In this document: positions 44,249-55,807 of the stretch, piece by piece
How the letters are laid out: each line of letters starts with the position of its first letter
Numbering within the stretch: the first letter of the stretch is position 1
NCBI RefSeq assembly: GCF_022539505.1
Contig: NC_061508.1
Span: forward strand, 340,641,484 to 340,705,483
Length of the DNA stretch: 64,000 nt
Reading direction: 5' to 3'
DNA from: Lolium rigidum
Taxonomy: Eukaryota > Streptophyta > Magnoliopsida > Poales > Poaceae
Program-made: the position numbers and the translations under genes
The notes under the pieces: model-generated
What the model saw: the letters and a program-made list of their open reading frames with translations, nothing else
What the model was told of the DNA's origin: nothing
Databases searched by the model: none

Positions 44249-44983
44249 TTATCTCCCAAGAAGTGCTTTCTTTATAGCCATTAAGATGGGCTCAGTAATT
44301 TTAATGATGCTCGCGCAAGAAATAAGAGTTGAAGCAAAAGAGAGCATCAAAAGCAAATAAGAAACACTTTTAAGTCTAACCCACTTCCTATGAAAAGGAA
44401 TCTTGTAAATAAACAAGTTATGTAAGCATAATGCAACAAGCATAGAAAGGCAACACAGGCGCAACTTCAAGATTCTCAACATAAAGAGGGGAAACTTAAT
44501 ATTATTAAGATGCATATAACCATGTTTCCCTCTCTCGTAATAACTTTCAGTAGCATCATGAACAAACTCAAAAATATAACTATCACATGAAACATTCTTA
44601 TTCACATGCATAAAAGTATCATTACTCTCCACATAAGCATAATCAATTTTATTAGTAATAGTGGGAGTAAAACTATCACAACCATCATTGTAATTATCAT
44701 AAATTGCAGGCATGGTATAATCATAATAAACTTTATCCTCCATAGTAGGTGGCACCAAAATATCACTATCATTATAATCATCATAAATGGGAGGCAAAGT
44801 ATCATCAAAGAAAATTTTCTCCTCAAAACTTGGGGGACTAAAAATATCACAACCAGACTTCCCAAGCTTAAATTCTTCCATAGCATTAGCAATAATAGTA
44901 TTCAAAGAGTTCATGCTAATAACATTGCTACAACTATTTTGCAAACAAAGTTCCATGGGTTTTTTAATTCTCTCTTCAAACAC
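44249..44983 (-). CDS. Element 2 ORF, 244 aa, unknown function, probable membrane protein
   Basis: An uninterrupted ORF in the position where gag would be. The N-terminal half carries repeated acidic/aromatic motifs: SPPSFEEKIFFDDTLPPIYD, then VPPTMEDKVYYDYTMPAIYD, then TPTITNKIDYAYVE. The C-terminal half has hydrophobic segments (about residues 172-190, 211-230) around a basic patch (FHRKWVRLK). It matches no gag, pol or envelope domain I know. I recall near-identical ORFs from wheat repeats without an assigned role. Intactness suggests either recent insertion or selection. Confidence 0.6.
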   Translation of the reverse strand: MFEERIKKPMELCLQNSCSNVISMNSLNTIIANAMEEFKLGKSGCDIFSPPSFEEKIFFDDTLPPIYDDYNDSDILVPPTMEDKVYYDYTMPAIYDNYNDGCDSFTPTITNKIDYAYVESNDTFMHVNKNVSCDSYIFEFVHDATESYYERGKHGYMHLNNIKFPLFMLRILKLRLCCLSMLVALCLHNLFIYKIPFHRKWVRLKSVSYLLLMLSFASTLISCASIIKITEPILMAIKKALLGR

Positions 44984-45189
44984 ATCATGTCCTAATTCAA
45001 TATAAAGTTCATAAAGATCTCTAATTTTTGTTGTTGTTTTCCATTAAGCCTAACTAGTGAAAATAAAAACAAGAAACAAAAAGATATACTTGCAGGATCT
45101 AACGGAAATAGCTTTGAGCACTCACACACCGGCAACAGTGCTAGGAAATAGCTTAGTAGTCGGAGGATGTGAATACCTTGTACCTTACC

Positions 45190-45207
45190 TCCCCGGCAAC
45201 GGCGCCA
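45190..45207 (-). other. Primer binding site of element 2, tRNA-Asp type
   Basis: Same 18 bases as at 40324-40341. Confidence 0.9.
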
Positions 45208-45217
45208 GAAAATAGCT

Positions 45218-46678
45218 TGATGTCTACGCACGCTTCTATTCCTGTAGACAGTGTTGGGCCTCCAAGAGCAGAGGTTTGTATAAAAGCAGCAAGTTTCCCT
45301 TAAGTGAATCACCCAAGGTTTATCGAACTCAGGGAGGTAGAGGTCAAAGATATCCCTCTCAAGCAACCCTGCAATTAAGATACAAGAAGTCTCTTGTGTC
45401 CCCAACACACCTAATACACTTGTCGGATGTATAGGTGCACTAGTTCGGCGAAGAGATAGTGAAATACAAGTAATATGGATGATTATAAGTAGTAATTGCA
45501 ATCTGAAATAAAAATGGCAGCAAGCGAACATGTAGCAGAACTTGTTGGAAAAAGGTGTTTCAATGCTTAGAAACAAGGCCTAGGGATCATACTTTCACTA
45601 GTGGACACTCTCAACATTGCAATCATAATTGAATATAAATATAAGCACTTCACTATGCTATTCTGAATTACTCTCTGGCGGGATAACGAACACTAATTCA
45701 CCGTGTAGGGCTGCAAAAGCAAACCTTAAAGATGTATTCCCAAGTACTAATAAACACCCCACGCTGTCACCTTGTGAGCATTCATAGGAGGTACTAACAC
45801 ACCACAATTTCATAGAGACATCCAACTCAAATCATAACCCGGTGAACAAGTATTCTGTGAAATATAGCCTAAGAGACCCACACGGTGCACACACTGTCAC
45901 CTTTACACACGTGGGACAAGGAGTCTCCGGAGATCACATAAGTAAAATTCACTTGAATAGCATAACGACATCTAGATTACAAAGCTCATCATATGGATCT
46001 CAATCATGTAAAGCAGCTCATGAGATCATTGTATTGAAGTACATGGGAGAGAGAGATTAACCACATAGCTACCGGTAGAGCCCTCAGCCTCGGGGGAGAA
46101 CTACTCCCTCCTCATCATGGGAGACAGCAGCGGCGATGAAGATGGCGGTGGTGTCGATGGAGATGGCTTCCGGGGGCAATTCCCTGTCCCGGCGGCGTGC
46201 CGGAACAGAGACTTCTGTCCCCCGAACTTGGCTTCGCGATGGCGGCGGCCGCGTAACTTTTCTCGTCTCGTGGCTTATCTCTTTAGGGTTTTCGCGACGG
46301 AGAGACTTTATAGGCGAAGGGGCGATGTCGGTGGAGTCCCGAGGTGGGCTCCCCACCAGGTGGCGCGGCCAGGGGGTGGCTCGCGCCCCCCTATGGTGTG
46401 GGCTCCTCGTGGCCCCCCTTCGTCTCTCCTTCGGACTCCGTGAAGCCCCTGAAAAATAGGAACGTGGCCTTTTGTTTCGTCCAATTCCGAGAATATTTCA
46501 TGTGTAAGATTTCTGAAACCAAAAACAGCAGAAAACAGGAACTGGCACTTCGGCATCTTGTTAATAGGTTAGTTCCGGAAAATGCATAAAAATGATATAA
46601 AGTATGAATAAAAATGTAGCTATTGTCATAAAACTAGCATGGAACATAAGAAATTATAGATACGTTGGAGACGTATCA
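45218..46678 (-). repeat. 5' LTR of element 2
   Basis: 1461 bp, minus strand from TGATACGTCTCCAACG to TAGACATCA. Its first ~250 bp resemble the LTRs of element 1 and the fragment at 1-283; the rest differs (plus-strand TGATGTCTACGCACGCTTC end). Confidence 0.9.
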
Positions 46679-46688
46679 CCATGCACAC

Positions 46689-47036
46689 CATGGCGCGGCA
46701 TGGCGCGGCAGGCCGGCTCGAGCGCGGGGCAGGGCACCGCGGCCAGGGGCGGGCGGCTCGGGCGAGGGCGGGCGGTGTGGGCGCGGCCGGGCGGGGCGGC
46801 CGGCGCGGCCGGGCGCGGGCACGGCCGGGCGGGGGCGGCCGGCGCGGCGCGGGCGCTCGCGGCCGGGCGGCGGCGCGGCCGGCGCGTGGGGCGGCTGGCG
46901 CGGGCGCGCGCTGCCCGGGTCGGGCCAGGCGCGGCCATGGCAAGCACGGCCAGGCCAGGCCGGCGAGGGGGGCGGCCGGCGCGGCCGGGGGCTGGGCGGG
47001 AGCGGCCGGGCGCGAGGAGAGGCGGCTGCTGCTAGC
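46689..47036. repeat. Extremely GC-rich low-complexity island
   Basis: Starts 10 bp after the element 2 LTR. It is built from degenerate GCGGCCGGGCG/CGGGCGG strings. All six frames are long and open because of composition, so no gene is called. Confidence 0.8.
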
Positions 47037-47731
47037 TCTCGTCGATGCACGCCCATGGCGGAGCTCCTCGCTGTGGCCATGGCATGGCCGTCGCGGAGTC
47101 CGTGGCTATGCCATGGCCGTCGCGGAGGCCGTGGCCATCGTCGAGGAGCTCTTCCCATGGGCCATGGAGTGGATTAAGGAGAGAGATTAAAGAAGATCCT
47201 GGAAACACACGTTTCGTGGATGTTTCACCTTTTCCATCGCGGGGTCAAAGTTTGCATCAGCGGAGATGGGGATTTGCATCGCCAGGCCTATCCCTGGAGA
47301 AACTGCCATTCCAGGCATTCCTCCAGGCTTGTCCCAGGGATGCTTTAAAACCCGTGCCATGCAAGAATACAGTGAGGACCAGACAACCGAATGTACCAAT
47401 TTTCTTCTCCACTCATGAAAAAAAGGAGGATGCAGGCTACCAAACGCGCTCATAATAGCACTTGATGAGTTTGAAAGAATGGACATGAGGGACCTCTTGT
47501 GCTGTATTTCCATGTTTCCAAAGCTGGGCTCGAGTCGAGTACGTGATGACGTTACACACGACACGACACTGGCTCTACGCACAGACATGGGATGACCTAA
47601 CATATGACTGTTGACCATGTACACGGCAGGCAACAGTAGCACGGCACGCTGCGTTTCGGTCCAGATAGCTATGTTTTGTTCAGTTCTCTGTTGTTTCTTG
47701 CTTGCCCTCTTTACTGGCAGATCGTGGTATA
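47037..47731. other. Spacer
   Basis: Repeated CCATGGCCGTCGCGGAG strings at about 47080-47140, then unremarkable sequence. No gene. Confidence 0.35.
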
Positions 47732-47734
47732 TTA

Positions 47735-49898
47735 GAGCATCTTCAGTCGCGTCCCCCAAAGCGTCCCTCAAAGCAATTTGAGGCACGCTGGGCGAAAAAA
47801 CGGTTTTAGCCGCGTCCCTCAAAACCCAATTTTGTCCGGCGCGTTCCGATACGGTGACCGGCGTCCCGAAGCCGTTTCCGTCCCACAGGGGACGCTCCGA
47901 GCACGCCGGACACAACGAAAAGCGAGGCGAAAACGCGGGCTCCCACATGTCGGCGACGTGTTGCATAAACCGTTGATTCGCGCCTTTTTTCAGGTCGCTC
48001 CTTCCTTCCCGCGCCTCCCACCCCACCGCCATCGCTGGATTTGCCGGCTGTTTGAGCGTCTGATCTCTTCTGAGAGTCGGCGCCATCGCCGCGGCTAGCG
48101 CTCCCGCCGGTCGTTCCGCCGCCGCCGCTTGGCCATCGCGTCCCAGAACGCGGCGTCAAATCCGCCCCACCTCCGCGCACACAAGGTGCTCGACGACTTG
48201 CCAGGTAGGCGCGATTGGCCGCTGTTCGTTGCGTCGTCTGCCTCGGCGCAATTTTAACCATTGATTTTGCTTTTAGACATGGATAGCGACGATGATGGTT
48301 GCCCTGCTGCTGGAGGACGAGCAAGCCTTCGACGACGACCTCCGGGAGCATTTGCTGATCATCGCGTCCCTCTAGGACATGCTTGACGCCGAGGCGGAGA
48401 AGAGGAAGAGTCCGCGCCGCGGAGGATCAAGGCCGGGGAGAAGGAAGTCCAAACCCCGACAGAGGATGGAGGGGCATGCCATGCTGCACAATGACTACTT
48501 CGTCGACGATGCAACACATGCCGACAATTTTCGGCGCCGGTACAGGATGAGCAAGGGGTTGTTCGTGAATATCCTCCATGACGTTCGAGAGTTCGGCCCT
48601 ACTTCAAGCTCAAGCTCGACGCTGTAGGCGTTGTCGGGTTCTCGTCGATTCAGAAGTGCACCGCCGCCATGAGGATGCTTGCATACGGAGCACCTGCCGA
48701 TACACAGGACGACTACCTTCGCATGAGTGAGTCTACCGCCATTGAGTGCATGTACAAGTTTTGCCGAGCTGTGGTGGGAAAGTTTGGCAAATACTACTTG
48801 AGAGGGCCAACCGAGGAAGAGATCGCAAGGATCATGGCACAAAATGCTGCCAGAGGACTTCCTGGAATGCTTGGAAGCATCGATTGCATGCACTGGGCAT
48901 GGAAGAACTGCCCGTTTGCTTGGCAAGGTATATAGAAAGGGCGTCATAGATATTGCAGTGTGGTGCTTAAAGCTGTGGCAGATTATGACATGTGGATTTG
49001 GCATTCTTTTTTTGCCATGGCGGGATCACACAATGACATCAACGTGTTGCAGCAGTCTCCGGTGTTCAGCAGACTAGTGGAAGGGCATGCTCCACCATGC
49101 AACTATGAGATCAATGGCCACGAATATACCAAAGGCTATTATCTAGCCGATGGTATATATCCAAAATGGACCACTTTTGTCAAAACAATCTCGATTCCAT
49201 CAGGTCTGAAGAATTTCCACTTTGCTACGCGACAGGAGGCTTGCAGGAAGGATGTCGAGCGGACATTTGGTGTGCTTCAAGCACAATTTGCCATTGTCCG
49301 GTACCCTGCTCTAAGCTGGTCTCACGACCAAATGTGGGAGGTGATGCAGGCTTGTGTGATCATGCACAACATGATCATCGAGGATGACCTCAAGAATCAT
49401 GCCAGGACACATGCTGGTCCCTATGAGTGTGAGGGCCCTCTTGCGGAGGTTGATCATGAGTTGCCTGCAGATTTTGTTGATTTCCTCGCCATGCACGCAG
49501 AGATCCGTGACAGCAATGTTCATGATCAACTTCAAGCTGATCTCGTTGAGCATTTGTGGAGGATCAAAGGAAATACTGTGACACCTTGATCTAGCATCTA
49601 GCCCTATTTATTATATTTGTTTACTTGTTTTATTGTTTATTGTATCTTAATTTAAAAACAATCCTCGCAAACATTTTTATTCATATGCTATATTTGATCG
49701 CCGCTACTCTGATCGCGACGATTCGGCGGGAACGATCTCTTTTGAATGCAACAATTTGAATTTCTGATTGGGGACGGCGTTTGGGGGACGCGGCTGGGGA
49801 GCAACGTCCCCCAAACACAGCACGAACAAAACATGTCCCTCAAACGCTCAATCCGGCACAGTTTGGAGACGCTTTGGAGAACGCGACTGGAGATGCTC
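47735..49898 (+). mobile_element. PIF/Harbinger DNA transposon (copy 2)
   Basis: TIRs GAGCATCTTCAGTCGCGTCC (left) and GAGCATCTCCAGTCGCGTTC (right, complement); TTA at 47732-47734 and 49899-49901. 2164 bp with a plus-strand transposase pseudogene. TIRs and transposase differ from copy 1, so it is a separate family. No MYB-like gene seen. Confidence 0.92.
48295..49589 (+). pseudogene. Harbinger transposase (DDE_Tnp_4), broken
   Basis: From ATG 48295 (MVALLLEDEQAFDDDLREH) the frame meets TAG at 48373-48375, continues with [19 protein letters not shown], shifts near 48590, reads [20 protein letters not shown] and the first Asp in [19 protein letters not shown], then TAG at 48933-48935. From 48936 it is open to 49589: HNDINVLQQSP (second Asp), RKDVERTFGVLQAQF (Glu) and a complete C-terminus. 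The DDE triad is preserved but the N-terminal half is disrupted. An intron-like acceptor TTTTAG lies just before 48279. Confidence 0.88.
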
Positions 49899-49901
49899 TT
49901 A

Positions 49902-50274
49902 GAGCATCCCCACTCGTTGGCGCTCCCCACGCCCAAATCCGGCGAAATTTTCGTCCGGATTGGAGGAAGATTTGGCGTGGGGAGGAGTAGTTTCCCAGTC
50001 GTGTGCTCCCCAAGCGGCGTTTCTCGGGGAAAAAGAGGATGGCTCGGGGAATCCGGACGAAAGAGGAGACACGTGGGCGTGGACGGTTGGTTTAGCTTCA
50101 TCCGGAGTCCCCGGGAGACCCCCGGGAAACCGAGGATGGCATGGGGAGTCCGTACGAAAATAGGCTCAAATCCGAACCAAAACGAGGAACCGGGGACCTG
50201 ACTGGGCCTTTTTTCGCCATCCGGATGAAAAAAAGTGACCGTGGGGCTCTGTGGGGAGACGAGTGGAGATGCTC
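49902..50274. mobile_element. Tourist-like MITE abutting Harbinger copy 2
   Basis: TIRs GAGCATCCCCACTCG (left) and GAGCATCTCCACTCG (right, complement); TTA at 49899-49901 and 50275-50277. 373 bp, no coding. The left TTA is also the right target duplication of Harbinger copy 2. Confidence 0.88.
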
Positions 50275-50277
50275 TTA

Positions 50278-51164
50278 CCTTCGTCTCGGTCAAGAATGAT
50301 ACGCTCTCCGCGTCGATTCTTCACCTGTTTCCAACCTAGATGTTGAACGGCCTGTCATGTCCGCTCATGTCAGGTCAGCATCTCCTGATAAATGCAGTTA
50401 GTTATACAGAGACGTGAGACACGCTGGACCCTTTTAGATTCTCTAATCGGCCGGTCCGCGATCGCGAGAAGTCGATCACCGCGTTTGAGCCTTCTGGCCG
50501 CGGGGTATTATATTGGTCTGAAGTCTGTAGTCTGAACGATCAGACAGTAGTACAGTACACACAAGGACGGAGCTAGGCGAGTCTCTTGCTGACAGGCTGT
50601 TCTCCGTCGAAAGAAAATCATGTGCAGGCACATGCACGATCGATTAGTTTATCCAAGGTCGTAGGCGAGGTCTCAGCTCGATCCGTCTCTAGATCGACGA
50701 GCTACGAAGGCAAACAGTATCTTTCGACCCGTTGACTAGGCTTCCAGCTCGCATGCATTTCCATCCATCTTCTGTTCTTCTTCCCCAGTTGATTACTCCG
50801 TGGAATCAAGTCGCCGGCTGGTCCTTGCATTTGAACATACTGTAATCACACATGCATGAGCAACTTACGTTAGTTAATTGCGGTTTTGATTCCCGGCTGC
50901 TCGCATACAAGGGTGCGATAAACCGTCTACACGCAGCAGCAGCGGTATTGCAGCCACACATGGTTGGTCAGTCCCTAGAGAAGAACAGACTAACCATTGA
51001 CCGTACGATCTGCCAGATCACCTTCACCATCCTACATCCCTGTGGGATTTAACTAGGTTTTGACGATGATGATGCCTCGAACAGGAGGAATCGTCAACGG
51101 CTATCTAGGGAGAGATTGGACCGAGCTTGATCGGTATTATTAAGTCAAATGGTGATATAGATAT
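50278..51164. other. Spacer
   Basis: No domains or paired repeats recognised. Confidence 0.35.
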
Positions 51165-51225
51165 ATTATTATTTCCAAACTAGGAAAGGATTGAGACAAC
51201 GACACAAGGTGATCTGTTATCACCT

Positions 51226-51474
51226 ATGTTGTTCAATATAGTGATGGATATGCTAGCAATTTTAATTATGCGTGTCAAGGAAGATGGTCAAGTTGATGGG
51301 TTAATGTCACATCTAGTTGATGGTGGCATTTTCATCTTGCAAGATGCAAATGACACTATAATTTTTATTGAGCACAATCTTGAAAAAGCGCTCAATATGA
51401 AGCAGATTGTTTGTATATTTGAAAAATTGTTAGGATTGAAAATTAACTTTCATAAGAGCGAAGTTTTTTTTTAG
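51226..51474 (+). pseudogene. LINE reverse transcriptase fragment
   Basis: Eighty-two open codons covering the RT palm. The catalytic Y-A-D-D reads D-A-N-D, so it is dead. Confidence 0.85.
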
Positions 51475-52880
51475 TTTTGACAAGGCTAAGGATGTCGAGG
51501 TAGATTATATTAACCTCTTCGGCTGTGAAGGAAGATATTTCCCTTGCATATATTTAGGAATCTCAACTCAGCATCATAAATTAAACAGTAGTGAATGGAA
51601 AGCCATAGATGATCGCGAAAAATCGAGAGAAAACCGGCAAGTTCGATAGGAAAATTATTATCATATGGTGATCGGTTCGTGCTAATTAATTTAGTTTTAA
51701 CTAGGCTACCAATGTTTATGTTATCCTTCTTTGAAAGACCTAAAGGTGTATGAAAAAGAGTGGATTCCTTTAGATCAAGGTTTTTCTGTCAAAGATGGTC
51801 ATAAGTGGAAGTACAGAATTAATCGATGGAACATCATTTGTCAACAAAAAGATCAGGTCGTCCTTTGATTTTAAGTGCTAGAAATCAAGAATAAGTATTT
51901 ATTAAGAAAGTGGCTTTATAAACTTTTAACCGAACAAGGGGTATGGCAAGAGCTCCTACGAAATAAATATCTTCATTCTAAGTCCCAACCCAAGTAAAGT
52001 CACAATCTATGAACTCCCCATTTTTTTTGGAAGGGCCTAATGAAAATAAAGGAATAGTTTTTCCAACGAGGCTCTTTCACAATGGGAAATGGCGAGGGAA
52101 CTCGTCTTTGGGAAGAAATGTGGCTAGGGAACACACCACTTTCTCAACAACATCCATCATTATATAACATAGTACACTGAAAATAAGTTTCAATTGCTAA
52201 TTTTATGTAACAAAGGCCTCTAAAAATAGGTTCTCGACATGCCCTCACGTGTATCAGAGGTGATAGATGGGTTCACTTATGTACCCAGCTGATGGATATT
52301 CATTTGTCCACTCGACCAGATGTCTTTGTTTAGAAGATAACAACATCTAGTGTTTTCGGTCAAATAGTTGTATCTAGATTACATGAATAGCCATACAAAA
52401 TTTGTGCGCAAATACATTTGGAAAATGATAGTTCCATAAAATTTGGATTTTCTAAGCGGTTCTTAATTCACAGAGTTTTGCTTCATAATAAAATTTAGCA
52501 AAAAGGAATTAGCAAGGGAGTAAAAGATGTCGTGTTTGTGATAAAGATGAAACAATACAACATCTATTCATATCATTTTCTTTTGCAAAGATTGCTTAGC
52601 GTATTGTTCATATGGCTTTTAATATTATCCCTCCCACTTATATAACAATTTATTGGGGAATTGGGTGGGTGGGGTTGCAAAGAAGTAAAGTACAAATCAG
52701 AGTTTGGGTTTGTGCTTTACTTTGGGTCATATGGAATACTCAGAATGATCATATATTTACGAATGCAAAATTGAATTCTTTCATGCAGATAATATCGTTG
52801 GCTACGCAATGGACTCATATGTGGTCCTTCCTACAGCCAACCGAGAAGCGAGAGGATTTGGATATTGAGGGCAACCGAGT

Positions 52881-53410
52881 AAGGATTGCAATTTTATCCA
52901 CGGGTACGGGTACCCACGGGTACCGTACCCGCATGGTCAAGGTATAGGTACACTTTTATGCCCATGGATAATACCAAACCCTACATGTTAAGTCATGGGT
53001 AGGACACATGTATAGCCTTGTACCGGCGGGTATACCCATGCCCTGCATATTTATTGTCAATTTCTTACGTGACACGTCTACTTTTGTTGACTTATGAGTT
53101 AGAAAATGAGAGTATGATTTTTATCTTTTGTTAATTGTTATGTACTCAACTACCTCTAATCTTATTAGGTTGAGATAATTCATTTTTCAATAAAAAATTG
53201 TTATTGATATATGTAAAATTATGAGTAACTTGTGTACAATTTGACCTACCCATCGGGTACCCAATGGGTATGGGTACCTGCCGGGTATAGGTATGGGTAA
53301 AGTTTTATACCCATGGGTACGGGTATGGGTAGAAGTCTGTACCCATTGACTATACGGGTATGGGTATGGTATTGCTCTACCCTGCCCATATCCTACCCAT
53401 TTCCATCCTT
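52881..53410. mobile_element. hAT-like MITE with GGGTACCC-type repeats, inside the LINE
   Basis: Imperfect TIRs AAGGATTGCAAT and (complement) AAGGATGGAAAT enclose about 530 bp in which both ends are packed with CGGGTACGGGTACCC/CCATGGGTACGGG strings pointing inward. LINE sequence stops at the left border and a LINE-like tail follows the right. A target duplication was not resolved, so hAT is a guess from the Ac/Ds-like terminus. Confidence 0.5.
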
Positions 53411-53600
53411 AGACTCAAGAACGTTGCACTTGATTTATAGAGCTAGTGCAACTGGTGTTTTGATCGTAGAATAGCATGTTAGCGTAGAGCCACATCCGCT
53501 ATATGTTTCTCTTTTTGTTCAGATGTGATTCATGTATCGACTCTGTGTGACCATGATGTAGTCATTTGTAAGACTTGAACCTTAATAAAGTAATAAACGT

Positions 53601-54840
53601 TGCATGCAACAATTGATGCAGAGCTGGGACTATGATTCCATTTCAATAAAAACAAGCGAGTTAGCGAGTTATTTGTGAAGCTAATTATACTCAATCAGGA
53701 ATAGGATTAGGAGAATGAGCCTGTATTCATCGATACTCCATGCACATTAACCATCAAGTACTTCCGTCCAAAATTTGCTTGCATTGTGTTAATGTTACAT
53801 ATGTAATATATAATTGGAAAGATCAAATCTTTTGGTGGCAGTGTTAAAGATTTAAACAAAAGACAAGCGTTGTTCTTTTAGTGAACCCAGTGTGCTAAAC
53901 TTGTTCTTGATAGTTTAATGGGTTTGACGAGTTCAAGATGGCTCTCTATCTAGCCCTTGAAGGCATATGCAAGGGACTCCCGATCTTTCTATCCTTATCG
54001 ACAATTGATTCCTAGTAATTTTTAGGTGAAAAATGTCATGGCCGGATGGCAGAAAAATTAGCTCTATATTCACAGCACAATTACAATCGTAAACTTAGTT
54101 TACTTTATATGACGAACCATCCACTAGTCCAATGAACTAGGAGAGAGGGAGTGCCCATAGTCTATGATAGACCATATCTCCTCATACCACTAGTATAGCG
54201 GTCTATTTCATCATGTGCCTTGGCTTGGCATTTTAATTTGTTATCTCATCTATTTTGACTTATTGACTATGATTATATGTTTGGACATGTGTTGACTTAT
54301 TTTGATCTTGATGATGGTGCACTGTGTGCACTAGAGGTAGAACTTAGATATTCCTACAATAATTGGTTCCCTTATTTCTCTAAGGCCTCGGTCCTAATTT
54401 CATGGAAAGTTCATCTAGACCTTGGGCACAATGAAAGTGTCATTCCATAGGAGGATTGTACTCATGTTATTCAAACATTGTAACATCATGGTCACCTCTC
54501 TTCTTGGAATATACTTCACATTCTTCTACATGTTGGACTTGCTCACTTGTTGATACTTTTTTTTGCTGCTAATTAAATTTTCAATATGATTTGAATCTCA
54601 TACTTGAAACAACTAAATCATCCTCTTCCCTTTTTAGTATCCTCATTCTTCCTAGGATTTTATTAACGGAATTTCATTCACAACTTGTGATTTCCCTCTA
54701 CCTTCTTTGTTTCTTATTCTCTAGCACACTCCTTTAGCTTCTGTTGTGCATGTGGATGAGTAACAAATTACTTGCGAGGATCATTAAACTCGAATTCATC
54801 GGTGCACTGCGCACATAACTATCGAGGACCTCGGTCTCAC
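53601..54840. other. Spacer including one copy of a duplicated segment
   Basis: 53866-54060 is homologous, in direct orientation, to 55782-55807 plus 56938-57100. Otherwise nothing recognised. Confidence 0.4.
53866..54060. repeat. Direct duplication, copy A
   Basis: AAAAGACAAGC, then GTGCTAAACTTGTTCTTG, GAGTTCAAGATGGCTC and TTATCGACAATTGATT parallel copy B at 55782-57100, which is split by a retroposon. Confidence 0.65.
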
Positions 54841-55003
54841 AATTTCTTGCATTAGGTTGATGGTACTTAATTAATATAAAAACCGATCAAAAGCGTTTCT
54901 ACTCGATATACATGTTGAGCTGCATCTACTATTTATATTGGAGGGAGTCTTGTACATCAAGGAAAAGATTTAAATCTAGACCAAATTAGTTTATATCTTA
55001 ACA
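54841..55003 (-). repeat. Probable start of a Copia LTR
   Basis: On the minus strand TGTTAAGATATAAAC begins right after the RNase H remnant; an ACTCCCTCCAATATAAATAG TATA-like motif follows. The far end is not defined. Confidence 0.4.
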
Positions 55004-55260
55004 TATTAGGTTTTACATTTTTCCTACATTCTATTGTTAAGACCTTCCCTTAATCAACTTAGTCAAGTTGATATTATATTTGATACTTTCAAAAGCTCTA
55101 TTAGGAAGTGATTTAGTCAAACCATATGCTACTTGATCTTTTGAAAGAATGAACATGGTCTCCAATTTATTATTTGCTACCCTTTCTCTTCCAAAATAAA
55201 ATTCTATTTAAAAGTGTGTTGTAGCATAAAAACAAGGATTAGTACAAGGATATGTGGCTC
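55004..55260 (-). pseudogene. Copia polyprotein RNase H C-terminal remnant
   Basis: The minus strand reads NPCFYATTHF, a stop, then GRERVANNKLETMFILSKDQ, VAYGLTKSLPNRAFESIKYN and INLTKL, the signature end of Copia pol (R-E-R-V...SKDQ-A-D...TK-L). Upstream pol is not recognisable. This is the only trace of the element apart from the LTR-like sequence next to it. Confidence 0.75.
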
Positions 55261-55807
55261 TCATGTTTTCACACCACATACAAGGACCTTGATGAAATTC
55301 CACACAGTTACACCAAGTTTTTCTTGGAGACATCCAACCGAAATAATTTCAAGAGGGATATTTGCATGTGTTTTGTATTCTCATTTACTACTTGAGAGAG
55401 ACACCGTTACTTATTTGTTTACTCTGCAGAAAATAAGGTTGGAACCGAATGTATGGCAAAACCACTTGTATGTATCCCCTGGACAACCAGCCCGATCCGT
55501 ATATGAGAATGAACATAAAAGTGTAGGCTTTGATTTCACAAATGTAGTCCGACATTCGTAGTATTTTTATAACATATCTCAAAAAAAAGCAGTAGTCCAA
55601 TGAACTGTGGTAGAGCTATGTAAATACTGACAAACGTCAATATAAGTACCTTACCATAATCGGCTGTATAAGATTCTTCTTATTCTATCTTTAAGACTTA
55701 TGTCATCTTTTATAAGAAAATAAACATTATAGTGTAATGGTGTTGCTTGTTACCTTTATTTAACGTTTACCTAGTAAGAGAAAAGACAAGCCAAACTTGG
55801 GCTTAGC

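Larger units (their letters stand above)
41957..46678 (-). mobile_element. Non-autonomous LTR retrotransposon, element 2 (3' end missing)
   Basis: Minus-strand order: 5' LTR 46678-45218, primer site 45207-45190, an ORF at 44983-44249, then noncoding sequence to 41957, where element 1's LTR begins. Its own polypurine tract and 3' LTR are absent: the homologous 36677-36885 segment of element 1 has no counterpart here. Element 1 either inserted into it or joined by recombination; the deciding flank is in the gap. Confidence 0.8.
51165..53600 (+). mobile_element. 5'-truncated L1-type LINE
   Basis: Begins in the middle of the reverse transcriptase (FQTRKGLRQ at about 51176), then SPMLFNIVMDMLAIL, the YADD site altered to DAND at about 51345, GLKINFHKSEVFF, KYLLRKWLYKLL-like and SPFFWKGLM-like segments with stops, and a zf-RVT region at 52540-52890 with WVCALLWVIWNTQNDHIFTN. 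The tail resumes after an inserted MITE and ends near AATAAAGTAATAAACG. Truncation at the 5' end is the usual LINE outcome. Confidence 0.85.

Noticed and set aside
46604..47190. Long overlapping open frames on both strands
   Set aside because: They come from an extremely GC-rich low-complexity tract in which stop codons are rare; no domain or splice signal.
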